A stretch of 64,000 nt of DNA, taken from positions 62,001 through 126,000 of the forward strand of contig NZ_CP010427.1 in the NCBI RefSeq assembly GCF_000815225.1, read 5' to 3'. A program made the translations under genes and the position numbers. This DNA is from Allofrancisella guangzhouensis (GTDB lineage Bacteria > Pseudomonadota > Gammaproteobacteria > Francisellales > Francisellaceae). Below are positions 19,224 through 26,830 of this stretch, one piece after another. The stretch's first letter is position 1. Every line of letters starts with the position of its first letter. The notes beneath the pieces were generated by a model that did no database searches, was not told the origin of the DNA, and saw only the letters and a list, made by a program, of their open reading frames with translations.

Positions 19224-19364
19224 CTATCTCACCGGATCAACTAAAAATGTAGATTTCAAAGTACTACCCCGTCTTGCTATGCAAGCCACCCCTTCAACGC
19301 TTGAAGGGGAATTGTTCAATACCGCTGATACTTCTGCTGTTGACCCTGCTAATTGATTTGACAT
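19224..19364 (-). pseudogene. 46-codon stub, probable remnant of a second lipase gene
   Basis: After the stop of partner gene B there is a GGGAG ribosome binding site and an ATG at 19364. The frame starts MSNQLAGSTAEVSAVLN and then runs into the right inverted repeat of the DUF559 element, stopping at 19224. The intact lipase starts MSNTTSTNQLE at the same position behind partner gene A, with similar spacing and ribosome binding site. I infer that a second lipase gene once followed partner B and was lost when the element entered or by later deletion. Confidence 0.5.
19258..19312 (-). repeat. Right inverted repeat of the DUF559 element
   Basis: Reverse complement of the left copy: CCCCTTCAA/TTGAAGGGG hairpin, GGTGGC, then a CTTGC/GCAAG hairpin, then GACGGGGTAGTACTTT. 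The second hairpin keeps its pairing although its sequence differs from the left copy (CAGTC/GACTG), a compensatory change. Confidence 0.85.
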
Positions 19365-19378
19365 AGTAACTCTCCCTT

Positions 19379-20449
19379 TTATTTGTTTTCTGATATTATT
19401 TTTTCAACTGCTGGATAATATTTTGTTTTATCTAATGGTGTAACTTTTCGACCATTTTTAGCTTGCCAGTATTCATTCACATACTTCCTACCACTTTGTC
19501 CTGTTATCCTTTCTACAGTTGGTTGACCATAGTTATCATATATCTCAAAATATTTAGCTACATCTTGGATGCTGTGAATTTTGTCTGCTTTTAGAGTACT
19601 TTTGTCTACCTTAACTAATTCCTTCTTTTTTTCTGTTCTGTATTTAATATTACAGGTCTTATCCCAATCTAGTAAACTATCTCGACATGATTTAATATTT
19701 AAATACCCCCACGCGTATTTATATAATTCCTCATCTTGATATTTATCTGCTATAGAAAAACCTGACCTTTGATATTCCCTTTGTAACTTTAACCATTCGG
19801 ATATGTTAAACTTATCAGGCACATCAAAGGTCTCGATATTTAAGGTATACTCGCCTACATCATGCTCTTGAAAATATTTATTTACTTCATAGACCATTTT
19901 TAAAACTTTATAAATTGACTCAGGATCTTGTTTAGACTGAATACTAAGACCAATACCTATTCTAACTAAGCCTTTTTTATCAGCTATTAACTTACTGGCA
20001 TCAACTCCATCTTCATACATATAGTCAAGCGTAGAATCCACTATTTTCATGGTCTCCTTAGCACTCATTTCTACAGGAGTTACTGAACCAAAACCTGCGA
20101 CAAAATTATAATTATCACTAACTTGTGATATATAAGGCTTAAGTATTCTTTCCAAATCTCTTTTAAGCATTTCCTTTTTAAAAACATTTGCTGCTATTAC
20201 ACCACTCTCAGGAAAGTACGAGCCACTTCCTGTGATATCTTTGGTTATATCCTTAGCTTTAAAGTTATAACCTTTGAGATTATCTGAGTAAGTTAGCTCA
20301 AGTATCTCAAATTTATCGCTATTGTATTTTTCAGTTAGCCTTTGACTTAGTTTCTCTCTAACCTCCGGATATCCAGTTAGCCAGTCTATAAGCCCACAAT
20401 ATCCCATAGCAGGGATTGCTAGTATTGTTGCTAGCAATAATTTTTTCAT
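19379..20449 (-). CDS. Exported partner protein B (paralogue of partner A)
   Basis: A 356-aa protein of unknown family with the same signal peptide (KKLLLATILAIPAMGYCG) and the same IDWLTGYPEV, GYNFKAKDI and KIHSIQDVAKYF segments as the gene at 17723-18775. Outside these blocks the two have diverged strongly, so the duplication is old or the proteins are under diversifying pressure, as in immunity families. It is first in the minus-strand run (partner B, stub, DUF559 element, partner A, lipase). Its upstream region is the repeat-rich gap 20450-20849. Confidence 0.6.
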   Translation of the reverse strand: MKKLLLATILAIPAMGYCGLIDWLTGYPEVREKLSQRLTEKYNSDKFEILELTYSDNLKGYNFKAKDITKDITGSGSYFPESGVIAANVFKKEMLKRDLERILKPYISQVSDNYNFVAGFGSVTPVEMSAKETMKIVDSTLDYMYEDGVDASKLIADKKGLVRIGIGLSIQSKQDPESIYKVLKMVYEVNKYFQEHDVGEYTLNIETFDVPDKFNISEWLKLQREYQRSGFSIADKYQDEELYKYAWGYLNIKSCRDSLLDWDKTCNIKYRTEKKKELVKVDKSTLKADKIHSIQDVAKYFEIYDNYGQPTVERITGQSGRKYVNEYWQAKNGRKVTPLDKTKYYPAVEKIISENK

Positions 20450-20560
20450 ACTTAAGTCCTAAATAAAAATTGGCCAATTTAATTTTAGCTTAAAATATGG
20501 AGATTACAAATACAAGGAGAAATTTATATTTTATGCACATTAGCGGGTCAGTAGTTATTA

Positions 20561-20622
20561 AAGCCGATGCCCAGAAAATAAAACTGCTTGAACATAATGA
20601 GTTTTTTATTTTCCATTGGCTT
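20561..20622. repeat. Long imperfect hairpin
   Basis: The left arm 20561-20585 (AAGCCGATG...AAAATAAAACT) pairs with 20600-20622 (AGTTTTTTATTTT...GGCTT), leaving a 14-nt loop and small bulges. It could act as a terminator or be part of a small palindromic element. Confidence 0.5.
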
Positions 20623-20645
20623 ATAATTACGTTAGCGTAGTGCTA

Positions 20646-20711
20646 GGCAATTTTGCATACCATTCTCCTCTTGAGAGGAGTACCCTGCTTGCAGGGGGAG
20701 GTGTGGTTGCC
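20646..20711. repeat. Third REP-like structured repeat (double hairpin with flanking stem)
   Basis: CTCCTC (20665-20670) pairs with GAGGAG (20675-20680), and CCCTG (20683-20687) with CAGGG (20692-20696); GGAGGTGTGG follows. Outer arms GGCAA (20646) and ACCA pair with TGGT and TTGCC (to 20711). The two-hairpin plan resembles the DUF559 element ends, with different bases. Confidence 0.55.
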
Positions 20712-20734
20712 ATGAAAAAAGTACCTCGCTATTG

Positions 20735-20756
20735 CTTACACAGTAAGTGGCGGAAC
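20735..20756 (+). repeat. Right copy of the 22-bp imperfect direct repeat
   Basis: It begins CTTACACAGTAAGTGGCG and agrees at 19 of 22 positions with 13010-13031, in the same orientation. The 5' part is itself a small hairpin (CTTAC/GTAAG). Confidence 0.6.
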
Positions 20757-20804
20757 TAATTTTCATTCTTTAACTATTTTTATTTATAAATATTCTATTT
20801 GCTT

Positions 20805-20846
20805 TCATCCCAAATCCTCATAGGTTCAGGATTAAACCTGGGATGA
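20805..20846. repeat. Hairpin just downstream of lpxK
   Basis: TCATCCCA (20805-20812) and TGGGATGA (20839-20846) are perfect inverted repeats; an inner ATCCT/AGGAT pair adds to the stem. It begins 4 bp after the lpxK stop. No T-run follows, so it is more like a REP element than a classic terminator, though it may protect the 3' end of the msbA-lpxK message. Confidence 0.6.
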
Positions 20847-20849
20847 CAA

Positions 20850-21836
20850 TTATGAAAATGGTGTAAAAGCGTCTAACCTTAAATCTATATCCAAATACCA
20901 CCAGTTCTCCTTACTGAAACTTTTACATTTAATAGCGTCTTTATACGTCATTATTACAGTTTGTGAATCATCAATAGTAGAAAAATCCTCTTTACTAAAC
21001 TTATGATGATCTTTAAACACTTTTTTATCTACTATATCTAATCCACAATCTTCTAAGCTAGCAAAAAATTTATTAGGATTACCAATACCTACTACAGCAA
21101 CTACTGATTTTTTATCAAAATCTCTTATAGGCACACGCTTAGCCGAAGAAATATTTACAAACTCAGTGGCTATAATTTTAGTAAAGGTAACATTCTGATT
21201 ATAGGATAGTAACAACTCTTTGTCTTTTAGAGCACACTCACCAATAACTATTATACTATCTACTGACTTTAACCTTTCTATAGGCTCTCTCAGCGGTCCA
21301 GCTGGTAAACACAAACTATTACCAAACATACGTAAAGCATCAATAACTACTATCTCATAATCTCTAGCTAACTTATAATGTTGTAAGCCATCATCACTAA
21401 TTATTATATCTGTATCAGGATATTTTTTTTCAATAAACTTAATAGAGTCTACTCTTTCAGGGCTAATAACTATAGGAGCCTTACAATCCAAAGAATCATA
21501 AAGCATAGCAGGTTCATCACCGCATTGACTAGGAAGAGTATCTTTGTTTACTTCAAAAGGATATTCAGCAGATTTAGCACCATAACCTCTACTTATAATA
21601 ACTAGTTTTTTATTTTGCCTGAGATAGTTCTCAGCCAACCTCCTAACTACAGGAGTTTTACCTGTACCACCTACAGAGATGTTACCAACGACAACAACTG
21701 GTATTTTAGATTTATATTTGGATTGACATTGTTTTTTTTTACGAAAATCAGCAATCCTTGAAAAAACAGCTGATACTGGTTTTAGCAAAAAACTCACTAA
21801 ACTAGCCCCTTGCTGATACCATATTTTATCTAGCAT
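20850..21836 (-). CDS. lpxK: Tetraacyldisaccharide 4'-kinase
   Basis: Adds the 4'-phosphate to lipid A precursor at the inner membrane. This 328-aa protein has an N-terminal hydrophobic anchor, the P-loop region [18 protein letters not shown], and the [14 protein letters not shown] motif. It follows msbA by 6 bp in the same operon, an arrangement known from Francisella as valA-valB and common in other gammaproteobacteria. Confidence 0.95.
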   Translation of the reverse strand: MLDKIWYQQGASLVSFLLKPVSAVFSRIADFRKKKQCQSKYKSKIPVVVVGNISVGGTGKTPVVRRLAENYLRQNKKLVIISRGYGAKSAEYPFEVNKDTLPSQCGDEPAMLYDSLDCKAPIVISPERVDSIKFIEKKYPDTDIIISDDGLQHYKLARDYEIVVIDALRMFGNSLCLPAGPLREPIERLKSVDSIIVIGECALKDKELLLSYNQNVTFTKIIATEFVNISSAKRVPIRDFDKKSVVAVVGIGNPNKFFASLEDCGLDIVDKKVFKDHHKFSKEDFSTIDDSQTVIMTYKDAIKCKSFSKENWWYLDIDLRLDAFTPFS

Positions 21837-21842
21837 TTGAAT

Positions 21843-23666
21843 CTACTCAAGACCTGATTGATACAATTTACTATACAATCCATTATTCTCTAAAAGTTCT
21901 TGATGCTTGCCACTCTCAACAATTTTGCCACCATCCATAACTACAATTTTATCAGCATTTTCGACTGTACTTAACCTGTGTGCTATTACTATAGTAGTAC
22001 GTGATGTTGTTAGATTTTCAAGCGCCTGCTGGACAACCCTTTCAGACTCATTATCCAAAGCACTTGTTGCTTCATCAAATATAAGTATCGGAGCATCCTT
22101 TAATAATGCCCTAGCTATAGATATTCTCTGACGCTGACCTCCGGAAAGTTTAGAGCCATTATTACCTATCCCTGTATATATACCCTCTGGTAAAGTTTCA
22201 ACAAATTCATAAGCATTAGCTCTTTTTAAAGCCTCTATAACTTCTTGCTCTGTCACATCTCTATCTGTACCAAATGCTACATTATTATAAACAGTGTCAT
22301 CAAATAGATGTACGTTTTGTGAAACCATCGATAAATGAGAACGTAGATTTTTTAATGTTAAATCACGACTATCAACACCATCAATATAGACTACTCCCTC
22401 ATGTTGAGCATAAAACCTTGATATAACACTAGTAAGTGTCGTTTTTCCACTGCCAGATCTACCAACAAAAGCTACTGTCTCACCTGCTTTAATATCAACA
22501 CTTACACCATCTAAAACTTTTTGCTCGCCAAATGAGAAGCTTAAGTTTTTAACGCTAATGTTACCTTTAACTTGAGCTAATTCTTTACTTCCCGTTTCTT
22601 TCTCTCCTGGGTAATCGAGTATGTAGAAAATATCTTCTGTTGCTGCTACAGCTTTTTGAATAACAACGTTTACTTTGGTTAAGTTTTTAATAGGTTTTAA
22701 TATAGCTGCAGCTGCCGCAAAAAACGAAGCAAATGATCCAGCTGTTAGCCATGAAGCACCACTTTCATTAGTACCAAAAATTGCTATAGTAAATAAAGAA
22801 AAAGCTAAAACTAATGATGCTATAATTTGTATAATCGGAGAAGTCAGCGCGTCTAAAGCAATTGTTTTAATTTGCTGTGAATATGTATAATCTAAATTTT
22901 TGAAGAATTTGCTTTCTTGTTTTTTCTCAGCCCCAAAAATTCTTATTTCTTTGTAGTTTCTAAGGGTTTCTTCTGCAGTGTGTGTAACATCCCCCATTGA
23001 TGATTGGGTATTCCTACTTAAGGCCCTAAATTTTTTATTTATTAAAGCTATAAATAAACCCAAAAAAGGCCCTACTATGATTAAAAATAAAGATAATTGC
23101 CAACTTGAAACTACCATTACTATTATTAATCCTATTACAAAAGTACCATCCTGAACCACAGTAATAATTGCTGTAGAAGTTGCTTCTGTCACTTGATCAA
23201 CGTTGTATAATAATCTAGATATAATTTGCCCTATAGAATGCTTATCAAAGAAACTTGCAGGAAGGTTCATAAACCTTTTATATATTTCTTTTCTAAACCT
23301 ATAAACCACCTTCTGCCCTAAAGAACCTATAAAATATTGTGAGATAAAAGACCCTAAAGATCTTAAACCTAATAACCCCACCATACCTAATCCCATCAAC
23401 ATTAGGATTTGACCACTTTGCTTAGTAATGTCTCCATCCGGCCCAAAACCATAATTCAAAATTGGATTTATCAAATAAATCATTGATGCATCTGCTGCTG
23501 AAAAAAAGATGCTACCAATAGCTGCAAGCGCTAAAAAATACCATAAGTGACTTACTTGCTTGAGCAATCTTTTATAAAGTACTGTTACTTTTTCTCTATT
23601 TATGTTCCCAGAAAGGTTGTTAGAGGAATCTGTTTTTAAATCTATTTTATCTATTAAATTTGCCAT
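21843..23666 (-). CDS. msbA: Lipid A export ATP-binding/permease protein MsbA
   Basis: A half-size ABC exporter of 607 aa that flips core-lipid A across the inner membrane. Six membrane helices occupy the first 330 residues. The nucleotide-binding domain has Walker A (GRSGSGKTT), the Q-loop region, signature LSGGQRQR, Walker B (ILIFDEATSALD) and the H-loop AHRLST. It is first gene of the msbA-lpxK operon and divergent from cca. Confidence 0.96.
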   Translation of the reverse strand: MANLIDKIDLKTDSSNNLSGNINREKVTVLYKRLLKQVSHLWYFLALAAIGSIFFSAADASMIYLINPILNYGFGPDGDITKQSGQILMLMGLGMVGLLGLRSLGSFISQYFIGSLGQKVVYRFRKEIYKRFMNLPASFFDKHSIGQIISRLLYNVDQVTEATSTAIITVVQDGTFVIGLIIVMVVSSWQLSLFLIIVGPFLGLFIALINKKFRALSRNTQSSMGDVTHTAEETLRNYKEIRIFGAEKKQESKFFKNLDYTYSQQIKTIALDALTSPIIQIIASLVLAFSLFTIAIFGTNESGASWLTAGSFASFFAAAAAILKPIKNLTKVNVVIQKAVAATEDIFYILDYPGEKETGSKELAQVKGNISVKNLSFSFGEQKVLDGVSVDIKAGETVAFVGRSGSGKTTLTSVISRFYAQHEGVVYIDGVDSRDLTLKNLRSHLSMVSQNVHLFDDTVYNNVAFGTDRDVTEQEVIEALKRANAYEFVETLPEGIYTGIGNNGSKLSGGQRQRISIARALLKDAPILIFDEATSALDNESERVVQQALENLTTSRTTIVIAHRLSTVENADKIVVMDGGKIVESGKHQELLENNGLYSKLYQSGLE

Positions 23667-23775
23667 ATAACTGCTAAAAAGATACTAGAGTATCGAAAAA
23701 AACTAATCACATAAACCAACATTATACACTTTTTTCTGATAACATAAACAGACAAATAACCATAGCTTTATCAAC

Positions 23776-24897
23776 ATGAAAACCTATCTAGTAGGCGGCG
23801 CTGTTAGAGACATGCTACTTGGATTAACTCCAAAAGACAAAGACTGGGTAGTTGTAGGAGCTACTCCAGAGCATATGCAAAAATTAGGATTTAAAAAGGT
23901 TCTGTCAAATTTTCCGGTATTTATTGACCCCAAAACAAAACATGAATATGCTCTAGCAAGGACAGAACGTAAGGTTTCTAAAGGATACCACGGTTTTGAG
24001 CCAGATTTTTCTATAGCTACAACACTAACAGAGGATCTAAAACGCCGTGATCTAACCATCAACTCAGTTGCATTGGATGAAAACAACAATATCATCGACC
24101 CATTTAATGGGCAACAAGACATAAAAAATAGAATTCTCAGACATACCTCAGAAGCCTTCTGCGAAGACCCTCTTAGAGTTATTAGGATAGCTAGATTTAA
24201 AACGCAACTATGCGAATTTAACTTTAAAATAGCAGATGAAACAAAAAAAGTGGTCTATAAAATACTAGAAACTGATGAACTTCAACATATAGCAAAAGCT
24301 AGGCTATATGCGGAATTTATAAAATCACTAAAAAACCCTCGTATTTTTTTTGAATCTTTAAATGAATTGAAAACTTTAGAACCACTTTTTCCTGACATTC
24401 AGAAACAATTAGGTTTAATACCCCCCATAGATTTTTTTTACAATAAATTATATAAGTTAGCAACTGATGATACAAAAATAGCCTTAACTTTCTTTAACAT
24501 AGATCGAAATTCGCTAAATAATATTAGAAAAGAGTTATCTTTAACAAATAACCAATATAAATTAATGATCGCTGTCAATTATATGCATAGCATACTTGAT
24601 CCTAAAGAAAAAAACTCATATGAAAAAATTTTATCACTTCTAAAAAATGCAAATCTACTACGAGATAAATGTCTATTTAGTAAAACTATAAAAGCATATT
24701 TACGTTTAACAAAAATCTTAAAGCAATCCAGAGACACAGATAAACCAATCAATAAAATTAAAAAAATATGTAAATTAGTTTCAGAAATAAATAAATTGGA
24801 TATTAAAAACCTAGCAAGCACAATACCAAAGAGTCAGCTCAAACTAAAGGTTCACCAACTACATTTAGATATTGTCAAAAAACTATATTTTTTATGA
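23776..24897 (+). CDS. cca: CCA-adding tRNA nucleotidyltransferase
   Basis: Adds or repairs the 3' CCA of tRNAs. The class II nucleotidyltransferase head is clear: YLVGGAVRDMLLG, the DxD metal site in KDKDWVVVG, RRDLTINSVAL and EDPLRVIRIARF. The protein is 373 aa, shorter than E. coli Cca (412), and I do not see the HD phosphohydrolase domain motif. The C-terminal part is very lysine/asparagine-rich. Confidence 0.93.
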   Translation: MKTYLVGGAVRDMLLGLTPKDKDWVVVGATPEHMQKLGFKKVLSNFPVFIDPKTKHEYALARTERKVSKGYHGFEPDFSIATTLTEDLKRRDLTINSVALDENNNIIDPFNGQQDIKNRILRHTSEAFCEDPLRVIRIARFKTQLCEFNFKIADETKKVVYKILETDELQHIAKARLYAEFIKSLKNPRIFFESLNELKTLEPLFPDIQKQLGLIPPIDFFYNKLYKLATDDTKIALTFFNIDRNSLNNIRKELSLTNNQYKLMIAVNYMHSILDPKEKNSYEKILSLLKNANLLRDKCLFSKTIKAYLRLTKILKQSRDTDKPINKIKKICKLVSEINKLDIKNLASTIPKSQLKLKVHQLHLDIVKKLYFL

Positions 24898-24950
24898 TAC
24901 AATAACTTAACGTTTGAATTAGTAAACTATATGTTCTATTGAATTTAAAA

Positions 24951-25457
24951 ATGAGAAAAGTTGGTAACTTAATATTTCCAACTAATATTTTGCTTTGTGC
25001 TGTTGCTATCATAATCATAGCATTTTCAGTTTTCGTACTGAATTGGAAACCATGTCCTATGTGTTTGCTACAGCAATGTAGCGTAGCTGCGATAGCGGTC
25101 TTTAGTACCCTTGGATGGATTAAAAGAAAATTACCTATTTTTTCACTGGTAATTAGGATTATTATCTTTATAGTTATTATTATAGGGCTTTATCTAGCTG
25201 CGGACCAAACATATATCCAATATTTTGCAACAAATATCCCTTCGTACGATAGTTCGTGTAGCGAATTAAGCAATAACTTCATAATACAAGCTACAAAGGT
25301 CTTTACAGGCACTATAGAAAGTTGCTCTGATACCTCTAAAGAAATTTCCGGTATTAGCTTAGCAGTTTATAGCTTAATGTTCTTCACAAGTTTACTAATT
25401 ATAAATACAATTTCTTTTTTTATAATTCTTTTTAAAAAGGTAGAAAATAAATGTTAG
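24951..25457 (+). CDS. dsbB: Disulfide bond formation protein DsbB
   Basis: An inner-membrane quinone reductase that re-oxidises DsbA. The protein of 168 aa has four hydrophobic helices, the first periplasmic redox pair CPMC (in NWKPCPMCLLQQ) and a second pair in YDSSCSEL and ESCSD. I use ATG 24951; a TTG at 24939 would only add four residues. The end overlaps the efflux adaptor gene by 7 bp. Confidence 0.92.
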   Translation: MRKVGNLIFPTNILLCAVAIIIIAFSVFVLNWKPCPMCLLQQCSVAAIAVFSTLGWIKRKLPIFSLVIRIIIFIVIIIGLYLAADQTYIQYFATNIPSYDSSCSELSNNFIIQATKVFTGTIESCSDTSKEISGISLAVYSLMFFTSLLIINTISFFIILFKKVENKC

Positions 25458-26830
25458 ATTACAAAAAAACTCTGTCCAATGTAAAACAAAAAATTCATGG
25501 CAATAAAAAAAATTACTTAACCTTTGTTATAGTAACTTTAATTGTTACCTGGCTAATTTTAGGGAAACTTGGTATCTCAGTTGCTATTATGTATTTTACA
25601 CTTCAATCAGATCTCATAAAGAAACAACTCTCGAAATTAAAAGATAAAAAAATTGCATCTATTGCTATAGTAATTGGAGCAGCTTTAATATTCGGTGGAA
25701 TATTTGGTTTTACAAGCTTTGTACAAAGTTTAATCAAACATGGGATGGCGTCCTATGTACCTCAACCAGTAGCTGTAACATCATCTGTAGTTAAAAAAAC
25801 ACAGTGGAAACAAATCATTAATACTATTGGTGAAGCACAAGCCATCCAATCAACTGAAATATCATCTCAATCAGGTGGTATTGTCAATGAAATACACTTT
25901 AAAAGCGGCCAAGAAGTGAAAAAAGGAGACTTACTTTTCAAGCTTGACACAAGCCAATTAAAAGCAAATTTAGAAGAAGCGCTCTCAAAGCTAAAACTCG
26001 CTAAGTTAACTAAAGATAGATATGACCAACTAGCCGAACAAAAAGCAACATCTAAAGAAACTGCTGATAAAGCTGATGCTGATTATTTATCCACTCTAGC
26101 ACAAGTACAGAATATTGAATCCCAGATTGCCTTCAAAGAAGTCAGAGCACCTTTTGATGGTAAAATAGGTATTAGAAATATAAGTTTAGGTCAGTATTTT
26201 AACAATGGTGACAGTGCGGCCACATTGACGAAAATAGACCCCATATTTATCACCTTCCCAGTACCTCAAAATAAAGTTAGCCTAATTAGTGTTGGTCAAG
26301 AAATAAGCTTCTACTCAGACTCTTTTCCAGGAGAAACTTTTAAAGCAAAAATTACCGCTATAAATTCCTTTATTAATAAATCAAATAGGTCAATCATGAC
26401 CCAAGCTACTTACAAAAATCCTGACCGTAAAATTTTTCCAGGCATGTTTTTAACCGTTCATGTAAACTTACAACCAAAAGAAGATTCTATAGTTATACCA
26501 CGAAATGCTATTTCTTATAGCTTATATGGAGAGTCTGTATATACTTTAGAACCTGCGATTGACAAAGACGGTAAAACTCAAAAAGCATCCTACACATCAA
26601 CTGCCAAGGGTGGTATGGAAACTGTAAATACTGATAAAACTCTCTACAAGGTAGGGCAAGAAAATGTACAAGTTCTAGAGACCAGAAATAACCTAGCGCT
26701 AGTATCTGGACTTAAAGCTGGTACTACTATAATTACTTCTGGGCAGAATAAAGTTCGTAAAGGATCAAATGCTGTAATAAATAATGATGTGAAAATAGAC
26801 AATAACATATACGATGAAGGAATCCAGTAA
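25451..26830 (+). CDS. RND efflux periplasmic adaptor (membrane fusion protein)
   Basis: A 459-aa adaptor linking an RND pump to an outer membrane channel. It shows the biotinyl-lipoyl halves (GGIVNEIHFKSGQEVKKGD and VRAPFDGKIGIRNISLGQYF), a coiled-coil hairpin between them, and the beta-barrel domain with FITFPVPQNKV. Its N-terminus is unusual: two hydrophobic stretches (about residues 24-48 and 67-88) come before the adaptor domain, where most family members have one. It overlaps dsbB by 7 bp and the pump gene by 1 bp. Confidence 0.92.
   Translation: MLDYKKTLSNVKQKIHGNKKNYLTFVIVTLIVTWLILGKLGISVAIMYFTLQSDLIKKQLSKLKDKKIASIAIVIGAALIFGGIFGFTSFVQSLIKHGMASYVPQPVAVTSSVVKKTQWKQIINTIGEAQAIQSTEISSQSGGIVNEIHFKSGQEVKKGDLLFKLDTSQLKANLEEALSKLKLAKLTKDRYDQLAEQKATSKETADKADADYLSTLAQVQNIESQIAFKEVRAPFDGKIGIRNISLGQYFNNGDSAATLTKIDPIFITFPVPQNKVSLISVGQEISFYSDSFPGETFKAKITAINSFINKSNRSIMTQATYKNPDRKIFPGMFLTVHVNLQPKEDSIVIPRNAISYSLYGESVYTLEPAIDKDGKTQKASYTSTAKGGMETVNTDKTLYKVGQENVQVLETRNNLALVSGLKAGTTIITSGQNKVRKGSNAVINNDVKIDNNIYDEGIQ

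Larger units (their letters stand above)
18800..19312 (-). mobile_element. Putative 513-bp mobile element: DUF559 nuclease gene between inverted structured repeats
   Basis: A single nuclease-like gene is bounded by 55-bp inverted repeats (18800-18857 and 19258-19312), each of which can fold into two hairpins. The right end interrupts a short reading frame that starts like a second lipase gene (19364). I see no clear target duplication at the outer ends. The layout resembles other structured-repeat elements that travel with a small nuclease, but it does not match an insertion sequence family I know. Confidence 0.55.
20450..20849. other. 400-bp intergenic region rich in inverted repeats
   Basis: It holds four structured segments, listed separately (20561-20622, 20646-20711, 20735-20756, 20805-20846), and the promoter region of partner gene B. 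A 35-codon plus-strand frame at 20533-20640 lies over the first hairpin and is not a convincing gene. Confidence 0.65.

Noticed and set aside
20533-20640. 35-codon plus-strand frame with AAGGAG upstream
   Set aside because: It overlies a long hairpin, the AAGGAG is about 14 bp from the ATG, and the product resembles nothing. Likely chance within repeat sequence.
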